Positions 18,788 to 27,675 of a stretch of 57,206 nt of DNA are shown here, one piece after another. Below the pieces are notes generated by a model, which did not search any database, had not been told where the DNA came from, and worked only from the letters and a program-made list of their open reading frames with translations. Numbering within the stretch: position 1 is the stretch's first letter; each line of letters starts with the position of its first letter. The stretch is taken from assembly GCA_022447525.1 (NCBI GenBank), contig JAKVBA010000010.1, forward strand, positions 1 to 57,206. The letters are read 5' to 3'. Source of the DNA: Gammaproteobacteria bacterium (GTDB lineage Bacteria > Pseudomonadota > Gammaproteobacteria > Arenicellales > Arenicellaceae). The translations under genes and the position numbers were made by a program.

Positions 18788-19711
18788 ATGTTAAGACTGC
18801 TTTGTTTTCTAACGATTGTCTCGATACCCCTTATCGCCACACCGAATGATAAGCTTGTTTTGCTGGAAGAAAGTGTTGCCAAAGGCGAATCAAAATATAC
18901 CGACATCGTAGCAAGTACCGAAAAATACATACGTTGGCATGGTAACACTATTAGAAAATCAGACTATGTAATCATATACATCCACGGCTTCTCTGCATCC
19001 AGAATGGAACTCAGCCCTACTACCGAGTTACTCGCTGATAAGATTGGTGCCAATGTATTCTATACCCGTTTAACCGGTCACGGTCGCTCCGACGACGCGA
19101 TGGCTGACGCAACCGTTGATGCCTGGAAACAAGACGCGTTGGAGTCATATAGCATCGCCAAACAAATGGGTAAAAAGATTATTTTGATCAGCGTATCAAC
19201 CGGTGGCACCCTCGCAACTTGGCTACAGGGCGAATCCGTTATCAAAAATGTAGTAGCAAATATTATGATTTCACCAAACTTCGGTGTAAAAAGTAGCTCT
19301 GCTTCTATCTTATTATGGCCCGGTGGTATTACGCTAGCAAAATGGATCAGTGGTGACTATCGAAGCTTCACACCTCTAAATGAGAAACACGCTCGCTATT
19401 GGACTGAGCGGTATCCAATTGAAGCTGTGATTCCAATGTTGAGGTTAGTCAAAGAAGTCGGTGATATAGAGAAATCAAAAATTAAGATACCTCAGCTTTT
19501 TGTTTACTCGCCTAGAGATCAGGTCATCGATGTAGAAAAAATAGAAAGCACAATGGGGCAATATAGTCCAGATATCGTTTCCGCCTATCGATTTGAAACC
19601 TCTGAAGATCCAGCTCAGCACGTATTGGCTGGTGACGCATGTGCTCCTAAATCAACCGAAAAAATGGTTAAGCTATTAGAGCAATATATCCTTGGTGGTT
19701 TCTCCTTGTAA
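18788..19711 (+). CDS. Secreted or membrane-anchored alpha/beta hydrolase
   Basis: A 307-residue alpha/beta-hydrolase beginning with a hydrophobic leader (MLRLLCFLTIVSIPLIATP), so probably exported. The oxyanion strand is YIHGFSASRMELSP (about 64-77), and TRLTGHGRSDD resembles carboxylesterases and monoacylglycerol lipases. The nucleophile elbow is SVSTGG with Ser137. Candidate acid Asp244 is in YSPRDQVID and base His278 in PAQHVLAGD. It stands alone between long non-coding stretches, so context gives no substrate. The downstream gap also lacks a clear terminator on this strand. Confidence 0.8.
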   Translation: MLRLLCFLTIVSIPLIATPNDKLVLLEESVAKGESKYTDIVASTEKYIRWHGNTIRKSDYVIIYIHGFSASRMELSPTTELLADKIGANVFYTRLTGHGRSDDAMADATVDAWKQDALESYSIAKQMGKKIILISVSTGGTLATWLQGESVIKNVVANIMISPNFGVKSSSASILLWPGGITLAKWISGDYRSFTPLNEKHARYWTERYPIEAVIPMLRLVKEVGDIEKSKIKIPQLFVYSPRDQVIDVEKIESTMGQYSPDIVSAYRFETSEDPAQHVLAGDACAPKSTEKMVKLLEQYILGGFSL

Positions 19712-20039
19712 TCAACGATACTAGGCAATCAAAACCCACTGAATTTTATCAAGCACTCGTTTTGACTCATAGAAAAAGAGTCTAGGTTAGAGAATAAATT
19801 CAATCTTCGAAAAAGTAACTTTATCTACTTTACCAACGACATCTAAAATATCAAAAGGCCATAAACAAAGGAAATTATGAACAAATTCATTCTAGCGCAT
19901 TGATCGCATCAGGTAGCTCAAGAATATAAAAGCCCCCTTTATTTTTAAGGGCTTATCAATAATTGAATCGAAAATACCGTTATTCCAAATCATAGACTAA
20001 TAGCCTAGTCGAATTTATGATGCCTATATGATGCTTTTC
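19712..20039. other. Intergenic region between convergent genes; possible weak terminator hairpin
   Basis: 328 bases without a credible gene. At about 19929-19953 there is an imperfect hairpin (AAGCCC...GGGCTT) whose minus-strand copy is followed by TTTTAT. It could end the minus-strand gene at 20040; the plus-strand side has no U-tract. Confidence 0.35.
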
Positions 20040-20318
20040 CTATCGACTACTCCATAACTTAGCCACTGCTCTATCGCTACCAACACTGCCCACAACTAGA
20101 CTCACTAATCCTACTGCTGCAAAAATAACGCAAGGGATCAATGCGCCAAATTGTTCAAAATAGATGCCTACGGCACCTACACCCGTCGCAAGTGAGAAAA
20201 ACAGGGCCCCAATGATAAGCAAAATAATTCTATGCGACCTTTTATATAAAAACTCGCCGTCGCCAGACTCCAAGTTGGCAAGTAAGGGAGCGAACAACTT
20301 TCTTATTATGGATTTCAT
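20040..20318 (-). CDS. Small two-helix membrane protein, function unknown
   Basis: I do not recognise a named family. The 92 residues show a basic amphipathic N-terminus, a hydrophilic stretch LESGDGEFLYKRSHR, then two membrane helices at about 31-52 and 58-78, ending in a short charged tail. Both helices are rich in Gly/Ala/Val. No strong ribosome-binding site precedes the ATG. The clear membrane design argues for a real gene, but it has no operon partner: the neighbours are over 300 bases away on both sides. Possible roles such as a stress or holin-like protein are not supported by any motif. Confidence 0.6.
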   Translation of the reverse strand: MKSIIRKLFAPLLANLESGDGEFLYKRSHRIILLIIGALFFSLATGVGAVGIYFEQFGALIPCVIFAAVGLVSLVVGSVGSDRAVAKLWSSR

Positions 20319-20813
20319 AAAACTAACTGTGACACAACAAATATTTTTTATAAGCTTTTAAAGGCCTTGTTTGTTCCTAGCCTTTAAATGGTAGATCGAC
20401 TCTCAATCAACACTCAATTTAACGCAGAGACGAAGAAAGCATCTTGTCACCGATCACTATGTATGAGTACTAGCCTATCGAGACATCATCGCAGTCGACT
20501 AAATCTCAAGTGCATTTTATCATCTAACTAGCCAGCCGCTTACACTTAAGCTACGGATTTGACACCTACTAGATGCTTTACTACACCGCTCAGCAGGACT
20601 CAAAGTCAACTTTATTAGGATAATATATACAGCGCTCTTTCACTATTAACCAAACCACTTCCAGCTCGCATTTGAGCACCCTTGATATTTTCGAAATACT
20701 GATCCGCTTAATCCTCAGATAAACGTGTGATCTCATTCAACAACTGCTTTTAAAGGGCTTTTTTAGAACTTAGAAGCGCTTAGATCGATACTAATCCCTG
20801 TGATTTTTGATAG
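20319..20813. other. Intergenic region upstream of the small membrane protein
   Basis: 495 bases without a convincing gene. It contains the perfect inverted repeat described at 20357-20388, and otherwise AT-rich sequence with no clear promoter or terminator. Confidence 0.5.
20357..20388. repeat. Perfect 9-bp inverted repeat
   Basis: TTTAAAGGC (20357-20365) pairs with GCCTTTAAA (20380-20388) across a 14-base loop. There is no T-run after it, so it is more like an operator or structured leader than a terminator. It lies 39 bases upstream of the ATG at 20318. Confidence 0.5.
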
Positions 20814-21101
20814 TTAATGATTTTTTTTAGCCCAATTCACGTACTTAGCCAAATCTTCGTTGGCAAGCAGTTTTTGTAAAGTGTTAAGCTCTCGCCCCAA
20901 ATACTTTTCTGAAAACTTTTTGTGAATGAAAGAATGACACTTTCGACACACGAAAATACCCCTCTTGCGCATATCATCGAGAGAAAAATTTTTTTTGAAC
21001 CACTTATTTTTGTGACAAGTCTTTGGGATAAGATGGTGGAATGTTATGTTGAACGGACTTCCACACATCTCACAGCATTTATGTTTGGATCCAGATTTCA
21101 A
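20814..21101 (-). CDS. Small HNH-type protein next to sdhE
   Basis: The C-terminal 85 residues form a compact HNH-like zinc module: CCEMCG, then TFHHLIPKTCHKNKWFKK, then CRKCHSFIHKKFSEKYLGREL, giving two CxxC pairs and the His-His catalytic pair. The frame is open to 21335, but the extra 78 residues look unlike protein. I place the start at the TTG at 21101 with low certainty; no ATG precedes the first CxxC. Comparable short HNH proteins of about 90-100 residues are familiar in proteobacteria, usually labelled endonuclease without direct proof. It lies downstream of sdhE on the same strand, after 269 bases. Confidence 0.6.
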   Translation of the reverse strand: MKSGSKHKCCEMCGSPFNITFHHLIPKTCHKNKWFKKNFSLDDMRKRGIFVCRKCHSFIHKKFSEKYLGRELNTLQKLLANEDLAKYVNWAKKNH

Positions 21102-21370
21102 GGGTATATGGCAAATTTGTTTAGCGAGGAGACTATTGTAAACAATGTGTAATCCAGAAAATGAATTTACCTTGGGGAAGAAATATAAGAATGATACAAA
21201 ACCCAAATCAGAGACGGAGTTAAATACAGACAAGTTTGGCTTCGGGTAACGAATTGAACCCAATTTTCCTTGCAGCTGTAATCTAGAGCCAAATTGGATT
21301 TTAGCAATAGAAAGACCTTGGCTTTGTGAGATCAAAAACAGAGAAATATTTTGTTCTCAATCGCTAGGTT

Positions 21371-21613
21371 TTAGAGACCTGAAATCTCTTTAAGGAAAGC
21401 GATTAAATCTCGCATGCTAGGTTCCTCGGGCTCGTATTTTCCAAATAACCAATCCATTATTACTGGATCTTGAACCTCCAATAGTTCTTGAAAAGTAGCT
21501 TGGGTATCTAGCGATAAGCCATGATAGTGGTCCTGCACGAATCTAGTGAAAAGAACATCTAATTCTCTAACACCTCTTCGGCAACGCCAATGAAGCTGGC
21601 TTTCAGACAACAT
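21371..21613 (-). CDS. sdhE: FAD assembly factor SdhE
   Basis: Small cytosolic helper needed for covalent flavinylation of SdhA (SDHAF2/Sdh5 in mitochondria). The 80-residue protein has the hallmark RRGVRELD at about 12-19, the RGxxE motif that contacts the flavoprotein, and ends in a helical domain with DPVIMDWLFGKYEP. It lies 39 bases after sdhB on the same strand, so it is probably cotranscribed with its client. In E. coli this gene (ygfY) is instead beside ygfZ, which here lies across the sdh operon at 25.6 kb. Confidence 0.93.
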   Translation of the reverse strand: MLSESQLHWRCRRGVRELDVLFTRFVQDHYHGLSLDTQATFQELLEVQDPVIMDWLFGKYEPEEPSMRDLIAFLKEISGL

Positions 21614-21652
21614 TGGCGTATCCTCCCTAAAATCAGTCTACCGAGTCTGGAT

Positions 21653-22444
21653 CTATAGCGAACGTTCAGCGATCATCTTTTTAATCTCGCCAATCGCTTT
21701 ACCTGGATTCAAACCTTTTGGGCAGGTGTTGGTGCAGTTCATAATGGTATGACAACGATATAACTTGAATGGGTCTTCCAGTGCATCTAATCGTTCGCCC
21801 TTGGCTTCATCACGACTATCCGCCAACCAACGATAAGACTGAAGCAAGATCGCTGGACCTAAATATTTATCACTATTCCACCAGTAGCTAGGGCATGAAG
21901 TTGAACAACACGCACACAATATGCACTCGTAAAGTCCGTCGAGTTTTTCTCGGTCTTCTTTTGACTGGAGACGTTCAGCCGATTGTGATACCGGTGTTTT
22001 TGTCTTTAGCCAAGGCTCAACTGAAGCATATTGAGCGTAGAAATGAGTCATATCGGGGACTAAGTCTTTGACTACCGACATGTGAGGCAAAGGATAGATC
22101 TTTACATCTTTCTTACCGCCAGCGCATTCTTCAATCGATTTTGTACACGCCAGTGTGTTGGTGCCATCAATATTCATTGCGCATGAGCCACATATACCCT
22201 CACGGCAAGAACGACGGAAGGTTAAGGTCGGATCAATCTCATTTTTTATTTTGATTAAAGCGTCAAGAACCATTGGACCGCAATTGTCCATGTCCACATC
22301 GTATGTATCAACGTGGGGGTTCTGATCATCATCAGGGGACCAACGATAAACACTGAATGTGCGAACATTCTTAGCACCATCTGGTGCCGCGAAATGTTTT
22401 CCTTTTTTTACCTTGGAATTCTTTGGTAAGCTAAATTCTGCCAT
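21653..22444 (-). CDS. sdhB: Succinate dehydrogenase iron-sulfur subunit
   Basis: Carries electrons from SdhA FAD to ubiquinone through [2Fe-2S], [4Fe-4S] and [3Fe-4S] clusters. The [2Fe-2S] ligands are in [12 protein letters not shown] plus the Cys of LACT. The C-terminal ferredoxin-like domain has [17 protein letters not shown] and [17 protein letters not shown]. At 263 residues it is about 25 longer than E. coli SdhB because of an N-terminal extension of Lys- and Pro-containing sequence. It lies 17 bases after sdhA. Confidence 0.97.
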   Translation of the reverse strand: MAEFSLPKNSKVKKGKHFAAPDGAKNVRTFSVYRWSPDDDQNPHVDTYDVDMDNCGPMVLDALIKIKNEIDPTLTFRRSCREGICGSCAMNIDGTNTLACTKSIEECAGGKKDVKIYPLPHMSVVKDLVPDMTHFYAQYASVEPWLKTKTPVSQSAERLQSKEDREKLDGLYECILCACCSTSCPSYWWNSDKYLGPAILLQSYRWLADSRDEAKGERLDALEDPFKLYRCHTIMNCTNTCPKGLNPGKAIGEIKKMIAERSL

Positions 22445-22461
22445 ATCTATTCTCCCAAACC

Positions 22462-24249
22462 TTAATAAACGCGGGGTTTTGGTTTTACGTATTCAACGTC
22501 ATCAGTCATCGTGTAGTCATGAACTGGGCGATAATCAATATTGGTATTGTGCTTGTCATCACACCAAGTCAGGGTATGCTTCATCCAGTTCTCGTCATCA
22601 CGATCTTCGATATCATCTCGAGCATGGGCGCCACGACTTTCGTCACGATTTGCCGCCGAATTCATTGTTACAACGGCTTGACTCAATAAATTTTCAAGTT
22701 CAAGCGTCTCGATTAGATCGGTATTCCAAATCAAACCTCGATCGCTTGTTTTAACGTCGCCAAAGGAAGCTGCTGTGGCTGCTAGTTTTCCTACACCCTC
22801 GTTCATCGACTCGCCAGTACGGAATACAGCACAATGAGCTTGCATCGAGCGTTGCATTTCAAGTCTGATCTCAGCGGTAGTCCTTGAACCGTCCGCATAG
22901 CGTAGTTGATCTAGACGTTCCAGCGTTTCTTCACCGGCATTATCAGATATACTTGGGATCGGGTCGCTTGGATCAACGGTGTCTTTCGCTCTTAGGGCTG
23001 CTGCACGACCAAACACGATCAGATCTAACAAAGAATTTGAGCCAAGTCGGTTAGCACCGTGTACCGATACACAAGCAGCTTCGCCAATCGCCATCAAACC
23101 CGGCACTACACTGTCAGGATTACCGTCTTTTAAAGTAACCACTTCACCATGGTAATTGGTCGGAATACCACCCATGTTGTAGTGAACAGTTGGAAGCACT
23201 GGGATAGGTTCCTTGGTGACGTCTACGCCAGCAAATATTTTTGCCGACTCAGAAATACCAGGCAAACGCTCTTCTAGTAATTCTGCACCAAGGTGCTCCA
23301 AATGAAGGTGAATGTGATCACCATCTTCGCCTACACCACGACCCTCATTTATTTCGATGGTCATTGAGCGAGAAACAACATCTCTGGATGCCAAATCTTT
23401 AGCATTTGGAGCATAACGCTCCATGAATCTCTCGCCTTCAGAGTTAGTAAGGTATCCACCCTCGCCTCGGGCACCCTCGGTGATTAAACACCCAGACCCG
23501 TAAATACCAGTCGGGTGGAATTGTACAAATTCCATATCCTGAAGCGGCAAGCCAGCACGCAAGACCATCGCATTACCGTCGCCAGTGCAGGTGTGTGCTG
23601 AAGTCGCAGAAAAATAAGCACGTCCATAACCACCCGTGGCGAGAACTACCTGCTTAGCACGATAGCGATGGATGATACCAGTAGCCATATCGATCGCGAT
23701 AACGCCACGACATTCGCCTTCTTCCATTATCAAATCTAATGCAAAAAATTCGATAAAGAATTGAGCATCGTGCTTCAAAGCCTGCTGATATAGAGTATGC
23801 AAAATGGCGTGACCGGTTCTATCTGCCGCAGCGCAGGTACGCATCGCCTGACCTTCACCATAATGGGTGGTCATACCGCCAAAGGCACGCTGATAGATCT
23901 TGCCCTCTTCCGTCCGCGAAAATGGTACTCCATAATGCTCTAGTTCATAGACTGCAGCAGGTGCGTTGCGGCACATGTACTCAATAGCATCTTGGTCACC
24001 GAGCCAATCAGAACCCTTCACAGTGTCGTACATGTGAAAACGCCAGTCATCTTCACCCATATTGCCGAGTGCTGCGGACATTCCGCCCTGCGCAGCTACT
24101 GTATGAGATCGAGTAGGAAATACTTTGGTAAGACAAGCCGTTGATAAACCAGCTGCAGCCATACCAAAGGTGGCCCTGAGACCGGCGCCACCGGCGCCTA
24201 CCACTACAACATCAAATGAGTGGTCAATTATTTTGTAATCGCCTTTCAC
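22462..24249 (-). CDS. sdhA: Succinate dehydrogenase flavoprotein subunit
   Basis: Catalytic subunit of complex II, oxidising succinate to fumarate. The 595 residues contain the FAD-binding GAGGAG at 18-23 and the covalent FAD-binding histidine in [11 protein letters not shown] (His49). The substrate and capping region includes [13 protein letters not shown] and a later [14 protein letters not shown]. Length and order equal the family norm. It lies between sdhD (4-base gap) and sdhB in a compact operon. Confidence 0.98.
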   Translation of the reverse strand: MKGDYKIIDHSFDVVVVGAGGAGLRATFGMAAAGLSTACLTKVFPTRSHTVAAQGGMSAALGNMGEDDWRFHMYDTVKGSDWLGDQDAIEYMCRNAPAAVYELEHYGVPFSRTEEGKIYQRAFGGMTTHYGEGQAMRTCAAADRTGHAILHTLYQQALKHDAQFFIEFFALDLIMEEGECRGVIAIDMATGIIHRYRAKQVVLATGGYGRAYFSATSAHTCTGDGNAMVLRAGLPLQDMEFVQFHPTGIYGSGCLITEGARGEGGYLTNSEGERFMERYAPNAKDLASRDVVSRSMTIEINEGRGVGEDGDHIHLHLEHLGAELLEERLPGISESAKIFAGVDVTKEPIPVLPTVHYNMGGIPTNYHGEVVTLKDGNPDSVVPGLMAIGEAACVSVHGANRLGSNSLLDLIVFGRAAALRAKDTVDPSDPIPSISDNAGEETLERLDQLRYADGSRTTAEIRLEMQRSMQAHCAVFRTGESMNEGVGKLAATAASFGDVKTSDRGLIWNTDLIETLELENLLSQAVVTMNSAANRDESRGAHARDDIEDRDDENWMKHTLTWCDDKHNTNIDYRPVHDYTMTDDVEYVKPKPRVY

Positions 24250-24253
24250 TGCA

Positions 24254-24634
24254 TTAGCCTCCTAAAGCAACTTGTAAGACAGAAATCGTCGCTAAAACAG
24301 CCATGATAACGGCAGCAAATTTAACAACGAGCAATAAAGTTAGATTGATCCATTTGGTGTGGATATAGTCTTCAATGACGACTTGAAGGCCAGTTTGCGC
24401 GTGAAAAAGCACCGCGAAAACAAAAACCAGCATCAGAGTTGCGTTCACTGGCGAAGCTAACCACGTGGTTGCTTGATCGTAGTCATTGTTCATCAAGAGA
24501 ACGATTGAGTATACGAACCATAGAGTCAGAGGTATCAGCGCAACCGCGGTCACCCTTTGCCACCACCAGTGAGAAAAACCGTGTTTAGCCGAACCTAAAC
24601 CCACAGCGACTGATCGAGGACTTCTGAGGTTCAT
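24254..24634 (-). CDS. sdhD: Succinate dehydrogenase membrane anchor subunit SdhD
   Basis: One of two small membrane subunits that hold heme b and the ubiquinone site. The 126 residues form three helices at about 24-47, 62-83 and 100-122. The family phrase [21 protein letters not shown] is split by the start of helix 1, and [16 protein letters not shown] carries the heme-side histidines. The start overlaps the sdhC stop by 4 bases. Assignment is secure from context; individual ligand residues are inferred from the family. Confidence 0.94.
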   Translation of the reverse strand: MNLRSPRSVAVGLGSAKHGFSHWWWQRVTAVALIPLTLWFVYSIVLLMNNDYDQATTWLASPVNATLMLVFVFAVLFHAQTGLQVVIEDYIHTKWINLTLLLVVKFAAVIMAVLATISVLQVALGG

Positions 24635-25020
24635 GATGCACCTCCATTGAGTGCAAAAAACACCGTTATCGTAGTTAAAACAACCGCCGTGGTGAGGACC
24701 ATGTAGCCCGAGCGATGTAAATCTTCCAATTCAAATCCTTTACCAATATCCCAAAACAAGTGACGAATACCGTTTGCTAAGTGATAGAAAAGTGCGAAGG
24801 ACCAGCCAACTAATATCAGCTGTGGGAACCAGTGCGACAAGCTCTGTTGCAGTTCAGCGTAAGCCAGTGGGCCCGCAGCCAACTTGACCAGCCAATAAAC
24901 TAATAGGGGTGTACCAAAGGCTAAAAACACACCGGTGCCTCGATGCATAATCGACAGCATCGATGTCATTTGCGGTCTGTAAACCTGCAGGTGCGGGGAT
25001 AAAGGTCTCTCTTTTTGCAT
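24631..25020 (-). CDS. sdhC: Succinate dehydrogenase cytochrome b556 subunit
   Basis: The other heme b and quinone anchor of complex II. The 129-residue protein begins MQKERPLSPHLQVYRPQM, the conserved quinone-side region with SIMHRGTGVFLAFG following, and has three membrane helices. The heme-ligand histidine is in YHLANGIRHLFWD. It is the first of the sdhCDAB genes; the SDHAF4-like gene lies 241 bases upstream on the same strand. Confidence 0.95.
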   Translation of the reverse strand: MQKERPLSPHLQVYRPQMTSMLSIMHRGTGVFLAFGTPLLVYWLVKLAAGPLAYAELQQSLSHWFPQLILVGWSFALFYHLANGIRHLFWDIGKGFELEDLHRSGYMVLTTAVVLTTITVFFALNGGAS

Positions 25021-25261
25021 ACCCTAAATACTCAATGTGTGAATCGTGGATAGAATTTATCTGCAAGCGAGAGCTCTTGAAATCGTCGAGCTCAAGCTGG
25101 CGGCATTTTACCCTAAACAAGGTCAGCTAGTTGCATGTTCTGGGGAAAAAATACTGTTTATTTACATGATTTATTGCTCTTCTCTACTCCAGTTAAGAAC
25201 TGTTCTCATATAGAGTCAAAGAAGGCTAAAATCCTCATGTCAACACTGGGATTTGCTAACC

Positions 25262-25477
25262 CTAAAAATCATAACAGCGCCCCTTCGACTCCCAATCTCC
25301 ATATCGAGTTGGCTCGGGACCTTTCGGCCCTCCGATTTCTTTGGTTTCCTTACCAATTGGAATTTGCGTTGCTTTCCCATGATCGTCTGCAAGCTTGCTA
25401 TTGTCAGTCTCTCTACTCTTGTTATCGAGATTGGCGTTAGCCATTTTGTCTGCTTCGTGGGATGTATTTCTGCTCAT
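25262..25477 (-). CDS. SDHAF4/DUF1674-type succinate dehydrogenase assembly factor
   Basis: A 71-residue protein in the frame opening at the ATG at 25477 (start MSRNTSHEADKM). The first two-thirds is polar and likely disordered. The last 25 residues carry the family signature: EIGGPKGPEPTRYGDWE followed by SKGRCYDF at the very end. In mitochondria SDHAF4 binds flavinylated SdhA and protects it before it pairs with SdhB; a like role here is inference from family and position upstream of sdhC. A purine-rich AGAGAG lies upstream of the start. An alternative start is the ATG at 25444. The longer open frame to 25687 runs antisense into ygfZ and is not coding there. Confidence 0.85.
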   Translation of the reverse strand: MSRNTSHEADKMANANLDNKSRETDNSKLADDHGKATQIPIGKETKEIGGPKGPEPTRYGDWESKGRCYDF

Positions 25478-25586
25478 AATCTTTATTACTCTCTTTACTT
25501 CTTTTTGGTGAATTAACCGATAGATAAGGCTTCGTGTTTTTCCATCGGAATGATAGCATGCGCGATGAAACCCATAATTGACATCG

Positions 25587-26435
25587 ATGATCATGAACCC
25601 AGAGTCTGCGTCACATTTACAACTAGTCAAAATCACTGGAGAGGATGCAAAGCCCTTTTTACAAGGCCAGTTGACAAATGACATCAACCTTTTAGAAAAC
25701 TCATGGCAGTATTCTGCTTATTGCAATCCGAAAGGACGAGCGATGGCAGTATTTACTATTTGGGCAGACGCTGATGTGATATATCTGCTGATTGAGTCTG
25801 CCATAGCTCAGGCTGTTCTGAAGCGTCTAAAAATGTATGTATTGAGGAGCAAAGTAATTATTGAGGAGATAAACTCAAATATATCAGCGAAGTTTGAACT
25901 TACGGTAGCAAACCCGCTTTATCACCAATCCAATGCACAGAATACATACAGATTAGGATTTGGAAACAGGGAATTACTCATAACTCCAGAAGAGGCTCAA
26001 ACTCCTTTTGACCTCACTCGCTGGCTGCAAGCGGATATTAGTGAAGGCTTACCCAGAGTAACTGAGGAAACTTATGAGGCCTTTATACCCCAAATGATTA
26101 ATTTGGATATTTTAAACGGTATAAATTTCAAAAAAGGATGTTATACAGGCCAAGAAATCATTGCGCGAATGAAGTATCTTGGAAAGCTCAAACAGCGCGG
26201 TTTCGTTTGCACCAAACAAGGAGACCGGCCAAGGGCAAGTTTAATCAGGATCGGTGAAAAAGTAATAGACAATGATGGAAAAAACGTTGGCTCAATTATT
26301 AATGCGTCTGAAGATTATAAATATGCCCTAGCATCGTTGCGATTTGATAATCTATCTAACGGTTTAAAAACTGAATCGGGTGTGGACTTGGAAGTAAATA
26401 AAGAGCAGCCATATAACTTGGGATTAGAAAATTAA
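25587..26435 (+). CDS. ygfZ: Folate-binding protein YgfZ (GcvT-like, Fe-S repair)
   Basis: Tetrahydrofolate-dependent protein that helps assemble or repair certain Fe-S clusters. It has the GcvT-type fold; the hallmark is GINFKKGCYTGQEIIARM near residues 186-203, where the Cys is essential in E. coli YgfZ. The N-terminal phrase LVKITGEDAKPFLQGQLTNDI is also typical. Length is about 282 residues. The frame is open from a TTG at 25578, with ATGs at 25587 and 25593 and no clear ribosome-binding site, so the exact start is uncertain. It is divergent from the succinate dehydrogenase group, whose SdhB is an Fe-S protein. In E. coli ygfZ is beside sdhE. Confidence 0.9.
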   Translation: MIMNPESASHLQLVKITGEDAKPFLQGQLTNDINLLENSWQYSAYCNPKGRAMAVFTIWADADVIYLLIESAIAQAVLKRLKMYVLRSKVIIEEINSNISAKFELTVANPLYHQSNAQNTYRLGFGNRELLITPEEAQTPFDLTRWLQADISEGLPRVTEETYEAFIPQMINLDILNGINFKKGCYTGQEIIARMKYLGKLKQRGFVCTKQGDRPRASLIRIGEKVIDNDGKNVGSIINASEDYKYALASLRFDNLSNGLKTESGVDLEVNKEQPYNLGLEN

Positions 26436-26500
26436 TGCTTCGACGCACTTAAGTTGTACCCGCACGCGTGTGGGAAATATCCGCCTGAGACAAAAGCCCT

Positions 26501-27337
26501 TCAACTAAATGTTTGGCAGGCGCTAATTGATCCAGACTCCATGCCCTGTTTAAACCAGTACATCCGCTCCCTTGAGCTACCATGCGTAAAATTTTCTCGG
26601 CGCGGTGCCATGCCAGCTCGTTTCATAATGGTGTCATCACCCACGGCGGCGGCAGCGAAGCCCTCTTCAATATCACCACGTTCTAAAATAGCACCGCGTT
26701 TTTCAGTATGATTAATCCAGATACCCCCTAAGCAGTCGGCTTGTAGTTCCATGTTTACTGAGAGTGCATTTGCGACTGCTTTATTAGAGCGCGACTGTTT
26801 TTGTCTTACATCTTTTGCAATACCGATAATATTTTGCACGTGGTGACCCACTTCATGAGCGATCACGTAGGCAAAAGCAAAATCACCTGGCGCTCCCATG
26901 CGTTTTAACTCACCCATAAAACTCAAATCTATATAGATCTTATAATCGCCCGGACAATAAAACGGTCCTGAAGCCGCTTGCCCCATGCCACACGCTGTCG
27001 GTGTTCTACCATCATAGAGTACTAACACCGGAGCTTGATATGTTGAACCTGATTGAGCAAAGATCTGACTCCAGGTATCTTCAGTTTCCGCCAATATAGT
27101 CTTAACAAAAGCGACATTTTGATCATTGACTGATTTCGAGCGTGTCGGCACTTGCTGAACCTGTTCGTTAGTATCGATGACCAATGATAGAGCCCGCTGT
27201 ACGTCTTCTCCAAAAAACAAACCTACAAGAATTAGCACCAACATAACTCCACCGCTGGCTTTGCGCTTACCGCGCATCATTCGCTGTCCCCTTCGATCCT
27301 CTACGTTTGTGCTCTGTCTACGACCTCTCCAACGCAT
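26501..27337 (-). CDS. ypfJ: YpfJ-type neutral zinc metallopeptidase
   Basis: A 278-residue membrane-anchored protein: a short basic cytoplasmic tail, one helix at about 28-46, then a catalytic domain. The zinc motif HEVGHHVQ is at 161-168, matching the HExxH site of this family; YCPGDYKIYIDLSF precedes it. The later phrase LQADCLGGIW supplies the third ligand region. Function in vivo is not well established for YpfJ. It lies 29 bases after the Hpt gene on the same strand and could be cotranscribed with the signalling locus, but the family is common outside such loci. Confidence 0.88.
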   Translation of the reverse strand: MRWRGRRQSTNVEDRRGQRMMRGKRKASGGVMLVLILVGLFFGEDVQRALSLVIDTNEQVQQVPTRSKSVNDQNVAFVKTILAETEDTWSQIFAQSGSTYQAPVLVLYDGRTPTACGMGQAASGPFYCPGDYKIYIDLSFMGELKRMGAPGDFAFAYVIAHEVGHHVQNIIGIAKDVRQKQSRSNKAVANALSVNMELQADCLGGIWINHTEKRGAILERGDIEEGFAAAAVGDDTIMKRAGMAPRRENFTHGSSRERMYWFKQGMESGSISACQTFS

Positions 27338-27366
27338 GGCAAAACCTCATGAAAATATAATATGTT

Positions 27367-27654
27367 TTAAATTTTTGAGTCTAGTTGCTTGATCACTGCA
27401 TCGATAGCCTCGAGCGAACTCAGCGAATCTCTGGTATCTAACTTTTCCATGGCACTTCTGCAATTGGCCGCCAACTCACTATACCCATACATACCAGAGG
27501 AACCGGCTAGCTTGTGAAGCTCTTCCCTAGCAAATGTAATGTTGTTCTCTTGTAAAAGCTCAGAGCGGGCCTTCCGAATAATTGCGAGCTTTTCTGGAAA
27601 GCTCTGTCTGTATCGTACCTTTAACTGTTGTATCTGTGGCGAATCTTCAGTCAT
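27367..27654 (-). CDS. Histidine phosphotransfer (Hpt) domain protein
   Basis: A 95-residue single-domain Hpt protein. The phospho-acceptor histidine sits in REELHKLAGSSGMYGY, the classic HxLxGssgmyG helix, inside a four-helix-bundle-like sequence. I choose the ATG at 27654 because AAGGAG (27661-27666) lies 6 bases upstream; the earlier ATG at 27672 has no such site. It begins just after the kinase stop codon on the same strand, so it likely receives phosphate from the receiver of that kinase. A natural next partner is a receiver such as that of the OmpR-type regulator at 31956, but this is inference. Confidence 0.85.
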   Translation of the reverse strand: MTEDSPQIQQLKVRYRQSFPEKLAIIRKARSELLQENNITFAREELHKLAGSSGMYGYSELAANCRSAMEKLDTRDSLSSLEAIDAVIKQLDSKI

Positions 27655-27660
27655 CTCAAA

Positions 27661-27666
27661 CTCCTT
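27661..27666 (-). promoter_or_regulatory. Ribosome-binding site that fixes the Hpt start
   Basis: AAGGAG on the minus strand ends 6 bases before the ATG at 27654. It supports that start over the in-frame ATG at 27672, of which this site would be codons 3-4. Confidence 0.65.
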
Positions 27667-27675
27667 ACTCATTAT

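Noticed and set aside
22359-22754. 131-codon plus frame across the sdhA/sdhB junction
   Set aside because: Antisense to two certain genes.
25253-25516. Plus-strand frame opposite the SDHAF4-like gene
   Set aside because: It is the shadow of the DUF1674 gene and lacks any family feature.
25478-25687. N-terminal extension of the SDHAF4-like frame to 141 codons
   Set aside because: It runs antisense into ygfZ and has no protein-like pattern; the conserved part starts at 25477.
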